Assembly (NCBI RefSeq): GCF_000349325.1
Contig: NC_020504.1
Coordinates: 3,258,053 to 3,322,052, forward strand
Reading direction: 5' to 3'
DNA: 64,000 bases
DNA from: Streptomyces davaonensis JCM 4913
Lineage (GTDB): Bacteria; Actinomycetota; Actinomycetes; Streptomycetales; Streptomycetaceae
The notes beneath the pieces are model-generated. The model was given only the letters and a program-made list of their open reading frames with translations, was not told where the DNA came from and did no database searches. Position numbers and translations under genes: made by a program. The first letter of the stretch is position 1, and each line of letters starts with the position of its first letter. Below are positions 18,205 through 26,773 of this stretch, piece after piece.

Positions 18205-19248
18205 TCAGCCGGCTACTCGTACGGCGAGCGCGTCGCCGATCTCCGCGGTGGAGCGGGCGGGCTTGCCGGTGCGCTCGGCGAGGTCGACGGCGACCGCCTC
18301 GTCGATCCGGGCGGCCTCGGCCTCGTAGCCGAGGTGACGCAGCAGGAGGGCGACGGACAGGACCGTGGCGGTGGGGTCGGCCTTGCCCTGGCCGGCGATG
18401 TCGGGCGCGGAACCGTGGACCGGCTCGAACATCGAGGGGAACTCGCCGGAGGGGTTGATGTTTCCGGAGGCCGCGACGCCGATGCCGCCGGAGACGGCCG
18501 CGGCGAGGTCGGTGATGATGTCGCCGAAGAGGTTGTCGGTGACGATGACGTCGAACCGCTCGGGCTGGGTGACCAGGTAGATGGTCGCCGCGTCGACGTG
18601 CATGTACTCGGTGGTGACCTCCGGGAACTCCGCGGCCACCTGGTTGAAGATGTTCGTCCACAGGTGACCGGCGAAGGCCAGCACGTTGTTCTTGTGGATC
18701 AGCGCGAGCTTCTTGCGCGGCCGGGCCTGGGCGCGGGCGAAGGCGTCCCGGACGACGCGCTCGACACCGAAGGCCGTGTTGACGGAGACCTCGGTGGCGA
18801 CCTCGTGCGGGGTGCCCTTGCGGATGGTGCCGCCGTTGCCGGTGTACGGGCCCTCGGTGCCCTCGCGGACGACGACGAAGTCGATCGACGGCTCGCCCGC
18901 CAGCGGGGTGGCGACACCCGGAAGGAGCTTCGACGGACGCAGGTTGACGTGGTGGTCGAAGAGGAAGCGGAGCTTGAGCAGGAAGCCGCGCTCCAGGACG
19001 CCGGACGGGACCGAGGGGTCACCGATCGCGCCGAGCAGGATGGCGTCGTGCTGCTTCAGCGCCTCGGCGTCGGCGTCGGTGAGGGTCTCACCGGTGGCGT
19101 GGTAGCGCCTGGCACCGAAGTCGTACTCCTTGGTCTCCAGCTTCACATCCTGCGGAAGGACGGCGGAGAGCACCTTCAGGCCTTCGGCCACGACCTCCTG
19201 GCCGATGCCGTCACCCGGGATCACTGCGAGATTGATGCTGCGAGACAT
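18205..19248 (-). CDS. leuB: 3-isopropylmalate dehydrogenase
   Basis: 347 residues, starting [19 protein letters not shown] at the ATG at 19248; an ATG 12 codons upstream lacks conservation. Family motifs: IPGDGIG, the substrate arginine region [10 protein letters not shown], the Lys/Asp active site ([16 protein letters not shown]) and the signature [25 protein letters not shown]. It oxidatively decarboxylates 3-isopropylmalate with NAD+ in leucine synthesis. The length fits the short actinobacterial LeuB group. It sits upstream of ilvE on the same strand with a terminator between them, so they probably have separate transcripts. The divergent phosphatase gene lies 142 bases away. Confidence 0.93.
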   Translation of the reverse strand: MSRSINLAVIPGDGIGQEVVAEGLKVLSAVLPQDVKLETKEYDFGARRYHATGETLTDADAEALKQHDAILLGAIGDPSVPSGVLERGFLLKLRFLFDHHVNLRPSKLLPGVATPLAGEPSIDFVVVREGTEGPYTGNGGTIRKGTPHEVATEVSVNTAFGVERVVRDAFARAQARPRKKLALIHKNNVLAFAGHLWTNIFNQVAAEFPEVTTEYMHVDAATIYLVTQPERFDVIVTDNLFGDIITDLAAAVSGGIGVAASGNINPSGEFPSMFEPVHGSAPDIAGQGKADPTATVLSVALLLRHLGYEAEAARIDEAVAVDLAERTGKPARSTAEIGDALAVRVAG

Positions 19249-19390
19249 GTCGGCGACCCTACTCCTCGTCCCATGGAATGACATGCGCTGTCCGCGATAC
19301 GGACAGCCGAGCTACGGCAACCCCATCGTGTCAGTTGTCGTTCACCCGTACGTATGACGGGTGTTGGGGAGCGCTGGGAACTTCTCCAGC

Positions 19391-20953
19391 ATGGACCTCC
19401 CCGACGTCGGTATCCCGCCGCAGCTCGCGCGCCGGATGAGCATGGCCGAGCAGTACGAGTACGTGCGCACCAGGCTGACCCGGCGCCGTGCGCTGGTGAC
19501 GGCGGGCGCGGTGGCGGGCGGGCTGCTCACCGGCTGCTCGGGTTCGGGCACGACGACGTCGACGCCGTCCGCCCGGGCCTCGGCCACCTCGAAGGTGCCG
19601 GGCTCGGCGGTCACGCCGTTCGGCCGCCATCTCGCCTTCGGCGCCGATCCGCGGACCCAGATGCGGATCTCCTGGCAGGTCCCGGCCGCGGTGAAGAAGC
19701 CGTACGTCCGGATCGGGGCGCGGCCGGACGAGCTGGGCCGCAAGGTGGAGGCCGAGATCCGCGATCTGCACACGCCGGGGGTCGAAGGGGTGCGCCTCGC
19801 ACTGGAGCAGTACTACGTGCACGCGGCGCTGGACGACCTGCTGCCGGGCACGACGTACTACTACGGCGTGGGCCACGACGGCTTCGACCCCGCCTCGGCC
19901 CCGCACCGCGCGACCGTGGCCTCCTTCCGCACCGCCCCGGCCAACCCCGAGTCCTTCGTCTTCACGGCCTTCGGCGACCAGGGCGTCAGTGACGCGGCGG
20001 AGGCGAGCGACGATCTGCTGCTGCGTCAGGAACCCGCCTTCCATCTGCACGCCGGTGACATCTGCTACGCCAACGTCAACGGCCGGGGCACCGAGGCGGA
20101 CGGCTACGACCCCGGGTTCTGGGATCTGTTCATGAAGCAGAACGAGCAGGTCGCGAAGACGGTGCCGTGGATGGTGACGACCGGCAACCACGACATGGAG
20201 GCCTGGTACTCGCCGGACGGCTACGGCGGCCAGGTGGCCCGCTTCAGCCTCCCGGCGAACGGATTCGACCCGAATGCGGCGCCCGGGGTCTACTCCTTCG
20301 TCTACGGCAACGTCGGCTTCGTGGCACTCGACGCCAATGACGTGTCGTACGAGATCCCCGCCAACCTCGGGTACAGCGAGGGGCGGCAGACGAAGTGGCT
20401 GGACGGGCGGCTGCGCGAACTGCGCGCGACGAAGGGGATCGACTTCCTCGTCGTCTTCTTCCACCACTGCGCCTACTCGACATCCACGCACGCCTCGGAC
20501 GGCGGAGTGCGCGCCGAGTGGCTGCCGCTGTTCGCCGAGCACCAGGTGGATCTGGTGATCAACGGCCACAACCATGTCTACGAGCGGACCGACGCCATCA
20601 AGAACGGCGAGGTGGGCCGCCCGGTGCCGATCGGCGGAGCGACGGATCCGGCCCGGGACGGCACGGTGTACGTCACGGCCGGCGGGGGTGGCAAGGATCT
20701 GTACGGCTTCCCGGCGGGCGTGGCGGAGAGCTACGAGGGCCGGGTGAAGGACCGTGAGTCGGTGGACACCTTCCAGTGGACCAAGTCCCGTACCGCCAAG
20801 AAGGAGACGGTCGAGTGGTCCCGGGTGCGGTACCGGGGCTTCTCGGTCCTCAAGGTGGAGGCGTCGAGCGGCGCGCGGCCGCAACTGAAGGTGTCGGCGC
20901 TGGCCCACGACGGCAAGCGCGTCGACCATTTCGAGGTGCGGCGCGGGGCATGA
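19391..20953 (+). CDS. Tat-exported lipoprotein metallophosphatase (purple acid phosphatase-like)
   Basis: About 520 residues; the ATG at 19391 is chosen, with a GTG ten codons upstream possible. A twin-arginine signal (LTRRRALVTAGAVAGGLL) ends in the lipobox LTGC, predicting a Tat-dependent lipoprotein. An N-terminal fibronectin-like domain (about 75-185, FGADPRTQMRISWQVP) is followed by a calcineurin-like metallophosphoesterase. The five metal motifs are present: GDQG, GDICYA, GNHDM, FFHHC and NGHNHVYERT. It hydrolyses phosphomonoesters or diesters at the cell surface, probably for phosphate scavenging. No Pho box was recognised upstream. Confidence 0.9.
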   Translation: MDLPDVGIPPQLARRMSMAEQYEYVRTRLTRRRALVTAGAVAGGLLTGCSGSGTTTSTPSARASATSKVPGSAVTPFGRHLAFGADPRTQMRISWQVPAAVKKPYVRIGARPDELGRKVEAEIRDLHTPGVEGVRLALEQYYVHAALDDLLPGTTYYYGVGHDGFDPASAPHRATVASFRTAPANPESFVFTAFGDQGVSDAAEASDDLLLRQEPAFHLHAGDICYANVNGRGTEADGYDPGFWDLFMKQNEQVAKTVPWMVTTGNHDMEAWYSPDGYGGQVARFSLPANGFDPNAAPGVYSFVYGNVGFVALDANDVSYEIPANLGYSEGRQTKWLDGRLRELRATKGIDFLVVFFHHCAYSTSTHASDGGVRAEWLPLFAEHQVDLVINGHNHVYERTDAIKNGEVGRPVPIGGATDPARDGTVYVTAGGGGKDLYGFPAGVAESYEGRVKDRESVDTFQWTKSRTAKKETVEWSRVRYRGFSVLKVEASSGARPQLKVSALAHDGKRVDHFEVRRGA

Positions 20954-20960
20954 GTCCCGC

Positions 20961-20982
20961 GCCGCACCTCCGCGGGTGCGGC
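20961..20982. terminator. Hairpin between phosphatase gene and small gene
   Basis: GCCGCACC (20961-20968) pairs with GGTGCGGC (20975-20982) in the 48-base gap between convergent genes. It is a probable bidirectional terminator. Confidence 0.55.
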
Positions 20983-21001
20983 TCCCGGCGTATCGGTCGG
21001 C

Positions 21002-21130
21002 TCAGTGGCCGGTGGCGCCGCCGTTGTCACGGCGGTCGAGGGCGCGCTGGAGGGCGGCGGCGGCGTTCTTGCGGTCGGACTCGCTCGTACGGGAGAGGTG
21101 ACGGACTCGGCGGGCGGTCGTCTCGGCCAT
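21002..21130 (-). CDS. Small basic conserved protein (42 aa)
   Basis: A 42-residue protein starting MAETTARRVRHLSRTSESD at the ATG at 21130, with GAAGGAG ten bases upstream. It is rich in Arg/Ala with a predicted amphipathic helix (RKNAAAALQRALDRRD). I recall near-identical small proteins in many Streptomyces genomes, always uncharacterised. The coding signal (third-position GC) and ribosome site support it as a real gene. It has a long AT-richer upstream region of about 280 bases. Confidence 0.65.
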   Translation of the reverse strand: MAETTARRVRHLSRTSESDRKNAAAALQRALDRRDNGGATGH

Positions 21131-21408
21131 GGGGAATCGACTCCTTCGAAATCCTGGAGTGCGGAAGGGGGGGTTACGAGACGCCGGTTGGGCGGGGAGC
21201 GGTGCCGCAGGGGTTGCCTGCACGGGCCCGGCTCACGACCGCCATTCGCTTGATCGAGCGAGACGTTCGGCTTCTACAAAGTTAAGGGAGGGTGGCGTTT
21301 CTGTCTCCACAATTACTCGGACTTCCTACTATCTGAGACGGCGAAGTACGTCACACCCCGGCGACCTGGGCTTTTACCTATCCCTCTGTGCCTTGCAACA
21401 CTTCACCG

Positions 21409-21621
21409 TCACGCCCCCACACCGTCCGGACCGAGCCCCGTACGACGCGCGTCCGCCCGCACGGCGACGGCCTCCACGAGGGCGTGCATCCCGCCCAGGC
21501 AGTGCTCCCAGTCCTCGTCCGCGAAGTCCCCGTCGAAGGCGTCGTCCGACAGGGCGCGTACGGCGGCGAGTTCGGCCGGGGTGAGGTCGGCGGTGTGGGC
21601 GGTGCGGAGGAGGAAGGTCAT
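21409..21621 (-). pseudogene. Aminoglycoside 2'-N-acetyltransferase remnant with internal deletion
   Basis: The frame opens at the ATG at 21621 and encodes 70 residues. Residues about 1-50 (LLRTAHTADLTPAE, FDGDFADEDWEH, LGGMHALV) match the start of AAC(2')-type GNAT enzymes as I know them. The sequence then jumps directly to EAVAVRADARRTGLG, which in the intact family lies about 30 residues further on, inside the acetyl-CoA site. It stops soon after, whereas the family is about 180-200 residues. So an internal deletion and loss of the C-terminal two-thirds have inactivated it. The alternative is a domesticated short protein. Confidence 0.7.
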
Positions 21622-21708
21622 GCGGCCAGTGTCAATCGCCGTCCCCCACATGACTGATCCGCCCTGACGGCACGGGACTACCGTGAAGGTGAGGGGAACG
21701 GTGAGGTC

Positions 21709-21915
21709 ATGAACGACACGGCGAAGGTGTTCCTCGAAGGCGGACCGGCCGATCTGGGCGACCGGATCGTCCCGGTCCCGGCCCCCGGGGACGATGTGAA
21801 GATCGAGCTCCGCAACGGCTACGAACACTTCCGGCAGACCACGCGCCGGGCGGACACGCCGCAGGGCAGTCTCCCGGTGTTCGAGTGGTGGGAGCGGACG
21901 GAGATGCCCGGTTAG
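21709..21915 (+). CDS. DUF5988 family small protein
   Basis: 68 residues with a good ribosome site (GGTGAGG) before the ATG at 21709. The pattern FLEGGPADL, a central KIELRNGYEHF and the terminal FEWWERT match the DUF5988 family of small actinobacterial proteins, of unknown function. It has no transmembrane segment and is probably a soluble cytosolic protein. It converges on pruA, separated by a strong terminator. Confidence 0.7.
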   Translation: MNDTAKVFLEGGPADLGDRIVPVPAPGDDVKIELRNGYEHFRQTTRRADTPQGSLPVFEWWERTEMPG

Positions 21916-21937
21916 TCGGCCGGACGGCTGGGAAAAC

Positions 21938-21974
21938 GGGAGCGGGGCCGGGCGATTCGCCCGGCCCCGCTCCC
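21938..21974 (-). terminator. pruA terminator
   Basis: A 16-17-bp GC-rich stem (arms at 21938-21953 and 21959-21974) followed on the minus strand by GTTTTCC lies 14 bases past the pruA stop. It is one of the clearest intrinsic terminators in the window and may also stop the opposing DUF5988 transcript. Confidence 0.85.
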
Positions 21975-21987
21975 TTGCGTCAGAACA

Positions 21988-23619
21988 TCAGCCCATGTGC
22001 GGGTAGGCGTAGTCCGTCGGCGCGACCAGCGTCTCCTTGATGGCGCGGGTCAGCGTCCAGCGCATCAGGTTCTGCGGGGCGCCGGCCTTGTCGTTGGTGC
22101 CGGAGGCCCGGCCGCCGCCGAAGGGCTGCTGGCCGACGACGGCACCGGTCGACTTGTCGTTGATGTAGAAGTTGCCGGCCGCGTAGCGCAGCTTCTCCAT
22201 GGTGTAGGCAGCGGCGGCGCGGTCGCCCGAGATCACCGAACCCGTCAGGGCGTAGTCCGACACCGACTCCATCTGGGTCAGCATCTCGTCGTACGCCTCG
22301 TCCTCGTAGACGTGCACGGCGAGGATCGGGCCGAAGTACTCGGTCGTGAAGACCTCGTTCTCCGGGTCGTTGCACTCGATGACGGTCGGCCGGACGAAGT
22401 AGCCGACCGAGTCGTCGTAGGAGCCGCCCGCGACGATCGTGCAGGTCGGGTCCCCCTTGGCGCGGTCGATGGCGGCCTTGTTCTTGGCGAAGGCACGCTC
22501 GTCGATGACGGCGCCGATGAAGTTCGAGAGGTCGGTGACGTCACCCATGGTCAGGTAGTCGACCTCGGCCGCGAACTCCTCCTTGAAGCCGGAGTTCCAG
22601 ATCGACGCCGGGATGTACGCCCGGGAGGTCGCGCTGCACTTCTGGCCCTGGTACTCGAAGGCGCCACGAGTGAGGGCGGTCTTCAGGACCGCGCGGTCGG
22701 CGCTCGGGTGGGCGACGACGAAGTCCTTGCCGCCGGTCTCGCCGACCAGACGCGGGTAGGAGCGGTACTTCTCGATGTTGGTGCCGACCGTCTTCCACAG
22801 GTACTGGAAGGTCTTGGTGGAACCGGTGAAGTGGATGCCCGCCAGGTCGCGGTGCTCCAGGGCGACCTTGGAGACCTCGATGCCGTCGCCGGTGACGAGG
22901 TTGATGACGCCCTTGGGCAGCCCGGCCTCCTCCAGGAGCTGCATCAGCAGCACGGCGGCGTGGGTCTGCGTCGGGGACGGCTTCCAGACGACCACGTTGC
23001 CCATCAGGGCCGGGGCGGTGGGCAGGTTGCCCGCGATGGCCGTGAAGTTGAACGGCGTGATCGCGTAGACGAAGCCCTCCAGCGGGCGGTGGTCCAGACG
23101 GTTCCACACGCCCGGGGAGTTGGCCGGGGGCTGCTCGGCCAGGATCTGGCGGGCGTAGGCGACGTTGAAGCGCCAGAAGTCGACCAGCTCGCAGGGGGTG
23201 TCGATCTCGGCCTGCTGGGCGGTCTTGGACTGGCCGAGCATGGTGGAGGCGGCCAGCGTCTCGCGCCAGGGTCCGGCCAGCAGCTCGGCGGCGCGCAGGA
23301 TGATCGCGGCGCGGTCGTCGAAGGACATCGCGCGCCAGGCCGGGGCAGCGGCGAGGGCCGCGTCGATGGCGTCCTGGGCGTCCGCCTGGGTGGCGTTGCG
23401 GTAGGTGCCGAGCACGGCCTTGTGGTTGTGCGGCTGCACGACCTGGACGGTCTCGCCGCCGCCCATCCGCCGATCGCCGCCGATCGTCATCGGCAGCTCG
23501 ATCGGGTTCTCGGCCAGCTCCTTGAGCTTGACCTCCAGCCGGGCGCGCTCGGGCGAGCCGGGGGCGTAGCCGTGCACCGGCTCGTTGACGGGGGTGGGGA
23601 CCTGGGTCACAGCGTCCAT
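21988..23619 (-). CDS. pruA: L-glutamate gamma-semialdehyde (P5C) dehydrogenase
   Basis: 543 residues of the aldehyde dehydrogenase superfamily, group 4 P5CDH type (usual about 540). Signatures include the NAD-site GSTKTFQYLWKTV, the catalytic-Glu loop LVGETGGKDF, the nucleophilic Cys in GAFEYQGQKCSATSRAY, and EVFTTEYFGPILAVHVY. It oxidises glutamate semialdehyde to glutamate, the second step of proline catabolism. The proline dehydrogenase gene is upstream on the same strand, separated by a 174-base spacer with a duplicated gene fragment and a hairpin. Confidence 0.95.
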   Translation of the reverse strand: MDAVTQVPTPVNEPVHGYAPGSPERARLEVKLKELAENPIELPMTIGGDRRMGGGETVQVVQPHNHKAVLGTYRNATQADAQDAIDAALAAAPAWRAMSFDDRAAIILRAAELLAGPWRETLAASTMLGQSKTAQQAEIDTPCELVDFWRFNVAYARQILAEQPPANSPGVWNRLDHRPLEGFVYAITPFNFTAIAGNLPTAPALMGNVVVWKPSPTQTHAAVLLMQLLEEAGLPKGVINLVTGDGIEVSKVALEHRDLAGIHFTGSTKTFQYLWKTVGTNIEKYRSYPRLVGETGGKDFVVAHPSADRAVLKTALTRGAFEYQGQKCSATSRAYIPASIWNSGFKEEFAAEVDYLTMGDVTDLSNFIGAVIDERAFAKNKAAIDRAKGDPTCTIVAGGSYDDSVGYFVRPTVIECNDPENEVFTTEYFGPILAVHVYEDEAYDEMLTQMESVSDYALTGSVISGDRAAAAYTMEKLRYAAGNFYINDKSTGAVVGQQPFGGGRASGTNDKAGAPQNLMRWTLTRAIKETLVAPTDYAYPHMG

Positions 23620-23658
23620 GAGATCCGTAACTCCTTGTACGTGAGCGGGTGTTTCGGG

Positions 23659-23727
23659 CTAGCCCTTGGTGACCATCGAACGGAGGAAGAAGCGCAGGTT
23701 CGCCGGCTTCTCCGCCAGGCGCCGCAT
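23659..23727 (-). pseudogene. Duplicated 3' end of the proline dehydrogenase gene
   Basis: The minus-strand stretch reads MRRLAEKPANLRFF then LRSMVTKG and a TAG stop. It repeats the last 22 residues of the intact proline dehydrogenase (ending FVRSMLTRG). 43 bases (23686-23728) are identical to 23821-23863, an offset of 135 bases, and the flanks then diverge. It has no start context and is almost certainly a remnant of a tandem duplication or insertion event at the gene end. Confidence 0.8.
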
Positions 23728-23738
23728 GCTGTGCTTTC

Positions 23739-23756
23739 CCGGGGGACAACCCCCGG
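23739..23756 (-). terminator. Hairpin in GC-rich spacer after proline dehydrogenase
   Basis: CCGGGGG (23739-23745) pairs with CCCCCGG (23750-23756). It sits in a spacer (about 23729-23820) resembling common Streptomyces intergenic repeats (CCGGGGGTCCGGGGG type), between the intact gene end and its duplicated tail. It may reduce read-through into pruA. Confidence 0.5.
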
Positions 23757-23793
23757 ACCCCCGGCAGAAAAACCTTTGCGTGTGCGTCATTTC

Positions 23794-24720
23794 TCAACCT
23801 CGGGTGAGCATGCTGCGGACGAAGAAGCGCAGGTTCGCCGGCTTCTCCGCCAGGCGCCGCATGAAGTAGCCGTACCAGTCGGTGCCGTACGCCGTGTAGA
23901 CGCGCATGCGGTGGCCCTCGGCGGCCAGGCGCAGGTGCTCGTCGCCACGGATGCCGTACAGCATCTGGAACTCGTACTCGTCCAGCTTGCGCCCGGCGCG
24001 TGCGGCCAGCTCCTGGGCGATGGAGATCAGGCGCGGGTCGTGGGACCCGATCATCGGGTACCCGGAGCCCTCCATGAGGATGCGCATGATCCGGACGTAT
24101 GCCTTGTCGATCTCGGCCTTGTCCTGGTGGGCGACCGAGGCGGGCTCCTTGTAGGCGCCCTTCACGATGCGGACGCGGCTGCCGTTCGCGGCGAGGCGGC
24201 GGGCGTCGGCCTCGGTGCGGAAGAGGTAGGCCTGGATGACGCAGCCGGTCTGCGGGAAGTCCTTCCGCAGCTCCTCGTGGATGGCGAACATCGAGTCGAG
24301 GGTGGTGTGGTCCTCGGCGTCCAGGGTGACCGTGGTGCCGATGGCGGCGGCGGCCTCGACGACCGGGCGGACGTTGGCGAGGGCCAGTTCGTGGCCGCCT
24401 TCCAGCGCCTGGCCGAACATCGAGAGCTTCACCGACATCTCGGCGCGCGTGCCGAGCTCCAGGCCCTTGAGCCGGTCGATCAGCTCCAGGTAGGCGTCCC
24501 GGGCGGCCGCGGCCTGCTCGGGGGTGGTGATGTCCTCGCCGACCACGTCCATGGTCAGCTCCAGGCCCTGGGCCGTGAGGTCCTCGATGATCGGGACGAT
24601 CTCGTCCACGGTCTCGCCGGGGATGAAGCGGTCCACGACCTGCTTGGTGACCGGGGCCGCCGAGACCAGACGTCGCATCCGGTCGCTGCGCGACGCGGCG
24701 AGAATCACGGGACCCAGCAC
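23794..24720 (-). CDS. Proline dehydrogenase (monofunctional, FAD-dependent)
   Basis: 308 residues; the GTG at 24720 is chosen because GTGGAGG lies six bases upstream and the product starts VLGPVILAASRSDRMRR. The PRODH TIM barrel has the motifs MSVKLSMFGQALEG, VTLDAEDHTT, IVKGAYKE, the substrate-site ERR-equivalent FMRRLAEKPAN and GTDWYGYF. It oxidises proline to pyrroline-5-carboxylate at the membrane-quinone interface and hands it to PruA. It is divergent from a PucR-type regulator. Its 3' end is partly duplicated downstream. Confidence 0.92.
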   Translation of the reverse strand: MLGPVILAASRSDRMRRLVSAAPVTKQVVDRFIPGETVDEIVPIIEDLTAQGLELTMDVVGEDITTPEQAAAARDAYLELIDRLKGLELGTRAEMSVKLSMFGQALEGGHELALANVRPVVEAAAAIGTTVTLDAEDHTTLDSMFAIHEELRKDFPQTGCVIQAYLFRTEADARRLAANGSRVRIVKGAYKEPASVAHQDKAEIDKAYVRIMRILMEGSGYPMIGSHDPRLISIAQELAARAGRKLDEYEFQMLYGIRGDEHLRLAAEGHRMRVYTAYGTDWYGYFMRRLAEKPANLRFFVRSMLTRG

Positions 24721-24854
24721 GGGGCACCTCCACAAACCATCAGAAACAGGCCGTAGCCCCACGCTTGGGGTAACAGCACGGAGAACCACCGTGAAACCTA
24801 AGGATCCCTCCGATCGTCGGCCATCGACAGGTGTCACGCATCCGTGCCACAGAT

Positions 24855-24872
24855 CTCATACAGATGTATGAG
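24855..24872. promoter_or_regulatory. Candidate operator of the proline regulator
   Basis: CTCATAC (24855-24861) and GTATGAG (24866-24872) form a perfect 7-bp inverted repeat with a 4-base spacer. It lies in the 182-base gap between proline dehydrogenase and the divergent PucR-type gene. It lies just before the preferred regulator start, consistent with autoregulation. Confidence 0.4.
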
Positions 24873-24902
24873 GGACCTCGAAAAGTGCGGGAGAATGCCC
24901 GA

Positions 24903-26069
24903 GTGGCATCGGAATTCAAGGGTGACTACCAGGAGCTGGTCGACGAGATCTCGGAGCTGCTGGGCGCCCCCGCGACACTGGAGAACCGCGACTTCGAGCT
25001 GATCGCCTTCGGCGCGTACGACAGCGAGGACGAGCTCGACGCCTCGGCGCTGGACCCCGTGCGCACCCGCTCGATCCTGACCCGCCGCTCCACGGCCGCC
25101 GTCCGCGCCTGGTTCGAGGGCTTCGGCATCACCCGCGCGAGCGCCCCGGTCCGGATCCCGCCGACCCCCGAGGCCGGCGTCTACCGCGGCCGCATCTGCC
25201 TGCCGGTACGCCATCGGGGCGTCGTCTTCGGCTACGTCTGGCTCCTGGACGACGACCCAGGACCCACCGACGCCCAGCTGACCGCGGCGATGGCGGTCAC
25301 CGCCCGCATCGGCGACCTGCTCGCCGACGAGGCCCAGCACGGCGCCGACCTCACCCGCGAACTGCGCGCCGTCCTCACCGCCGAGCGCGGCTGGCAGAGC
25401 GACATGGCCGTCGCCGAACTCCGCACCGCCCTCGGCCCGCGCGCCGACTCCCTGCATACGGTGGTCTGCGTGGCCCCCTGGCCCTCGGCCGACCCCGACG
25501 ACGCCCCGTCGGTGCGCACGGTGCCGGGCGCGACGGCGCTGTGCACGGTCCCGTGGGGGACGACGGGTCACTCACTGGCGCTGCTGATCCGTCTGCGGTC
25601 CCCTGAGGTGCTGACCCCGGCGACCTCCGCGGCCGGACGCCTGCTGGAGCGCGCGGGCGGGGGCGGCGCTGGAATCGCGGCCGCCCGCGCCGGTCTGCTG
25701 GAGCTGGGCTCGGCCTGGCGGGAGGCATCCGCCGCGGCGCGCGCGGTGCTGGCCGAGCCCCGGCTCGGGCCCGTCGCGGAGTGGTCCCGCATCGGCCCGT
25801 ACCGCCTGCTGACCGCGCTCCCCCCGGAGGCGGCGCAGGATCCGACGGTGACCCCGCTCCTCTCCCCCGCCCACCGCGAACTCGCCCGCACCGCCGAGGT
25901 CTACCTCGACTGCGCGGGCCAGGCCGCCCGCACCGCCGCCGAACTCGGCATCCACCGCCAGACCCTCTACTACCGCCTCTCCCGCGTCGAGCAGTTGACG
26001 GGCCTCGACCTGGACGACGGCGAGGACCGGCTGCTGCTGCACATGGCGTTGAAGGGGGCGCGGCTGTAA
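24903..26069 (+). CDS. PucR/CdaR-family transcriptional regulator of proline use
   Basis: About 388 residues from the GTG at 24903, preceded by GGGAG; an upstream in-frame start would run through the palindrome. The N-terminal and central parts resemble the PucR regulatory and GGDEF-like-fold domains without catalytic motifs. The C-terminal HTH_30 (about 335-388) reads [26 protein letters not shown] in segments. Such proteins activate catabolic genes in response to substrate. The divergent position relative to proline dehydrogenase/pruA argues for a proline-responsive activator. Confidence 0.85.
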   Translation: MASEFKGDYQELVDEISELLGAPATLENRDFELIAFGAYDSEDELDASALDPVRTRSILTRRSTAAVRAWFEGFGITRASAPVRIPPTPEAGVYRGRICLPVRHRGVVFGYVWLLDDDPGPTDAQLTAAMAVTARIGDLLADEAQHGADLTRELRAVLTAERGWQSDMAVAELRTALGPRADSLHTVVCVAPWPSADPDDAPSVRTVPGATALCTVPWGTTGHSLALLIRLRSPEVLTPATSAAGRLLERAGGGGAGIAAARAGLLELGSAWREASAAARAVLAEPRLGPVAEWSRIGPYRLLTALPPEAAQDPTVTPLLSPAHRELARTAEVYLDCAGQAARTAAELGIHRQTLYYRLSRVEQLTGLDLDDGEDRLLLHMALKGARL

Positions 26070-26091
26070 CCCCCGCAACGCACCCGGCAGG

Positions 26092-26676
26092 TCAGCTCCG
26101 AGTGGCGGCCTCGATCACCTGGCGCAGGCCCTCGGTGAGCGCGTCGGCGTCTGGTGCGCGCTCGGGGTCGAAGTTCCACTGGGCGATGAGGCCCGTCATC
26201 ACGGTCGTGTAGAACCTGCCGAGCGTGTCCAGGGTCTCGTCCGGGACGTCCTCCTCCGGGACCCCCATGAACAACGCGACGAGGGCGCGCTCGGCGTCCC
26301 GCTGCTGCCGCGCCAGATGGTCGCGCACGGCGGGCAACTGGTCGCCCATGGCCACGATCTCGATGCTCAGACGCCACATCGAACCGGGCCCCCGCATGGT
26401 GCCGATGATGTTCGACCACACCTCCCGGAACCTCTCCATCGAGCCGGGTGCGGCCGCGATGCCGCCGCCCCCCTGTCCGTCGAAGGCGTCGGAGAGCTCA
26501 CCGACCAGCGCCAGGTACGCCTCCGCCAGCAGCGCGTCCTTCGAGCCGTAGTGGTAGCCGATCGACGCCAGGTTGGTCCCCGACTCCTTGACGATGTCGC
26601 GCGCGGTCGTCCGCGCGAAGCCCTTCGCCAGCAGGCAGCGCTTGGCGCCTTCGAGCAGATCCTCACGGTGTCCCAT
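26092..26676 (-). CDS. TetR family regulator, probable repressor of the MFS exporter
   Basis: 194 residues starting MGHREDLLEGAKRCLLAKG. The N-terminal HTH (about 20-50) is TTARDIVKESGTNLASIGYHYGSKD in segments. The C-terminal helical domain (about 75-194) has no recognised ligand signature. It is divergent from an EmrB/QacA-type transporter, 97 bases away, the standard arrangement for a drug-responsive repressor. An AT-richer stretch with an imperfect palindrome around CTAG lies between them. Confidence 0.87.
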   Translation of the reverse strand: MGHREDLLEGAKRCLLAKGFARTTARDIVKESGTNLASIGYHYGSKDALLAEAYLALVGELSDAFDGQGGGGIAAAPGSMERFREVWSNIIGTMRGPGSMWRLSIEIVAMGDQLPAVRDHLARQQRDAERALVALFMGVPEEDVPDETLDTLGRFYTTVMTGLIAQWNFDPERAPDADALTEGLRQVIEAATRS

Positions 26677-26724
26677 GGCGCCCACCCTACCGCCCGTCCA
26701 TACAGCCGTCCCACACGGCCGTCT

Positions 26725-26755
26725 TATACATTCGTTCTAGACAAGCGTTTAAGAC
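26725..26755. promoter_or_regulatory. Candidate TetR operator/promoter of the exporter
   Basis: The stretch TATACATTCGTTCTAGACAA followed by GCGTTTAAGAC is markedly AT-rich against its surroundings, with a rough dyad centred on CTAG. Its position between divergent TetR and MFS genes makes it the likely operator and promoter region. The symmetry is imperfect. Confidence 0.35.
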
Positions 26756-26773
26756 GCGCGTACATTCACCGTC

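Noticed and set aside
21131..21408. AT-richer 278-base gap as a possible RNA gene
   Set aside because: No stable long stem or U-tailed terminator was found; it is more simply the promoter region of the 42-aa protein gene.
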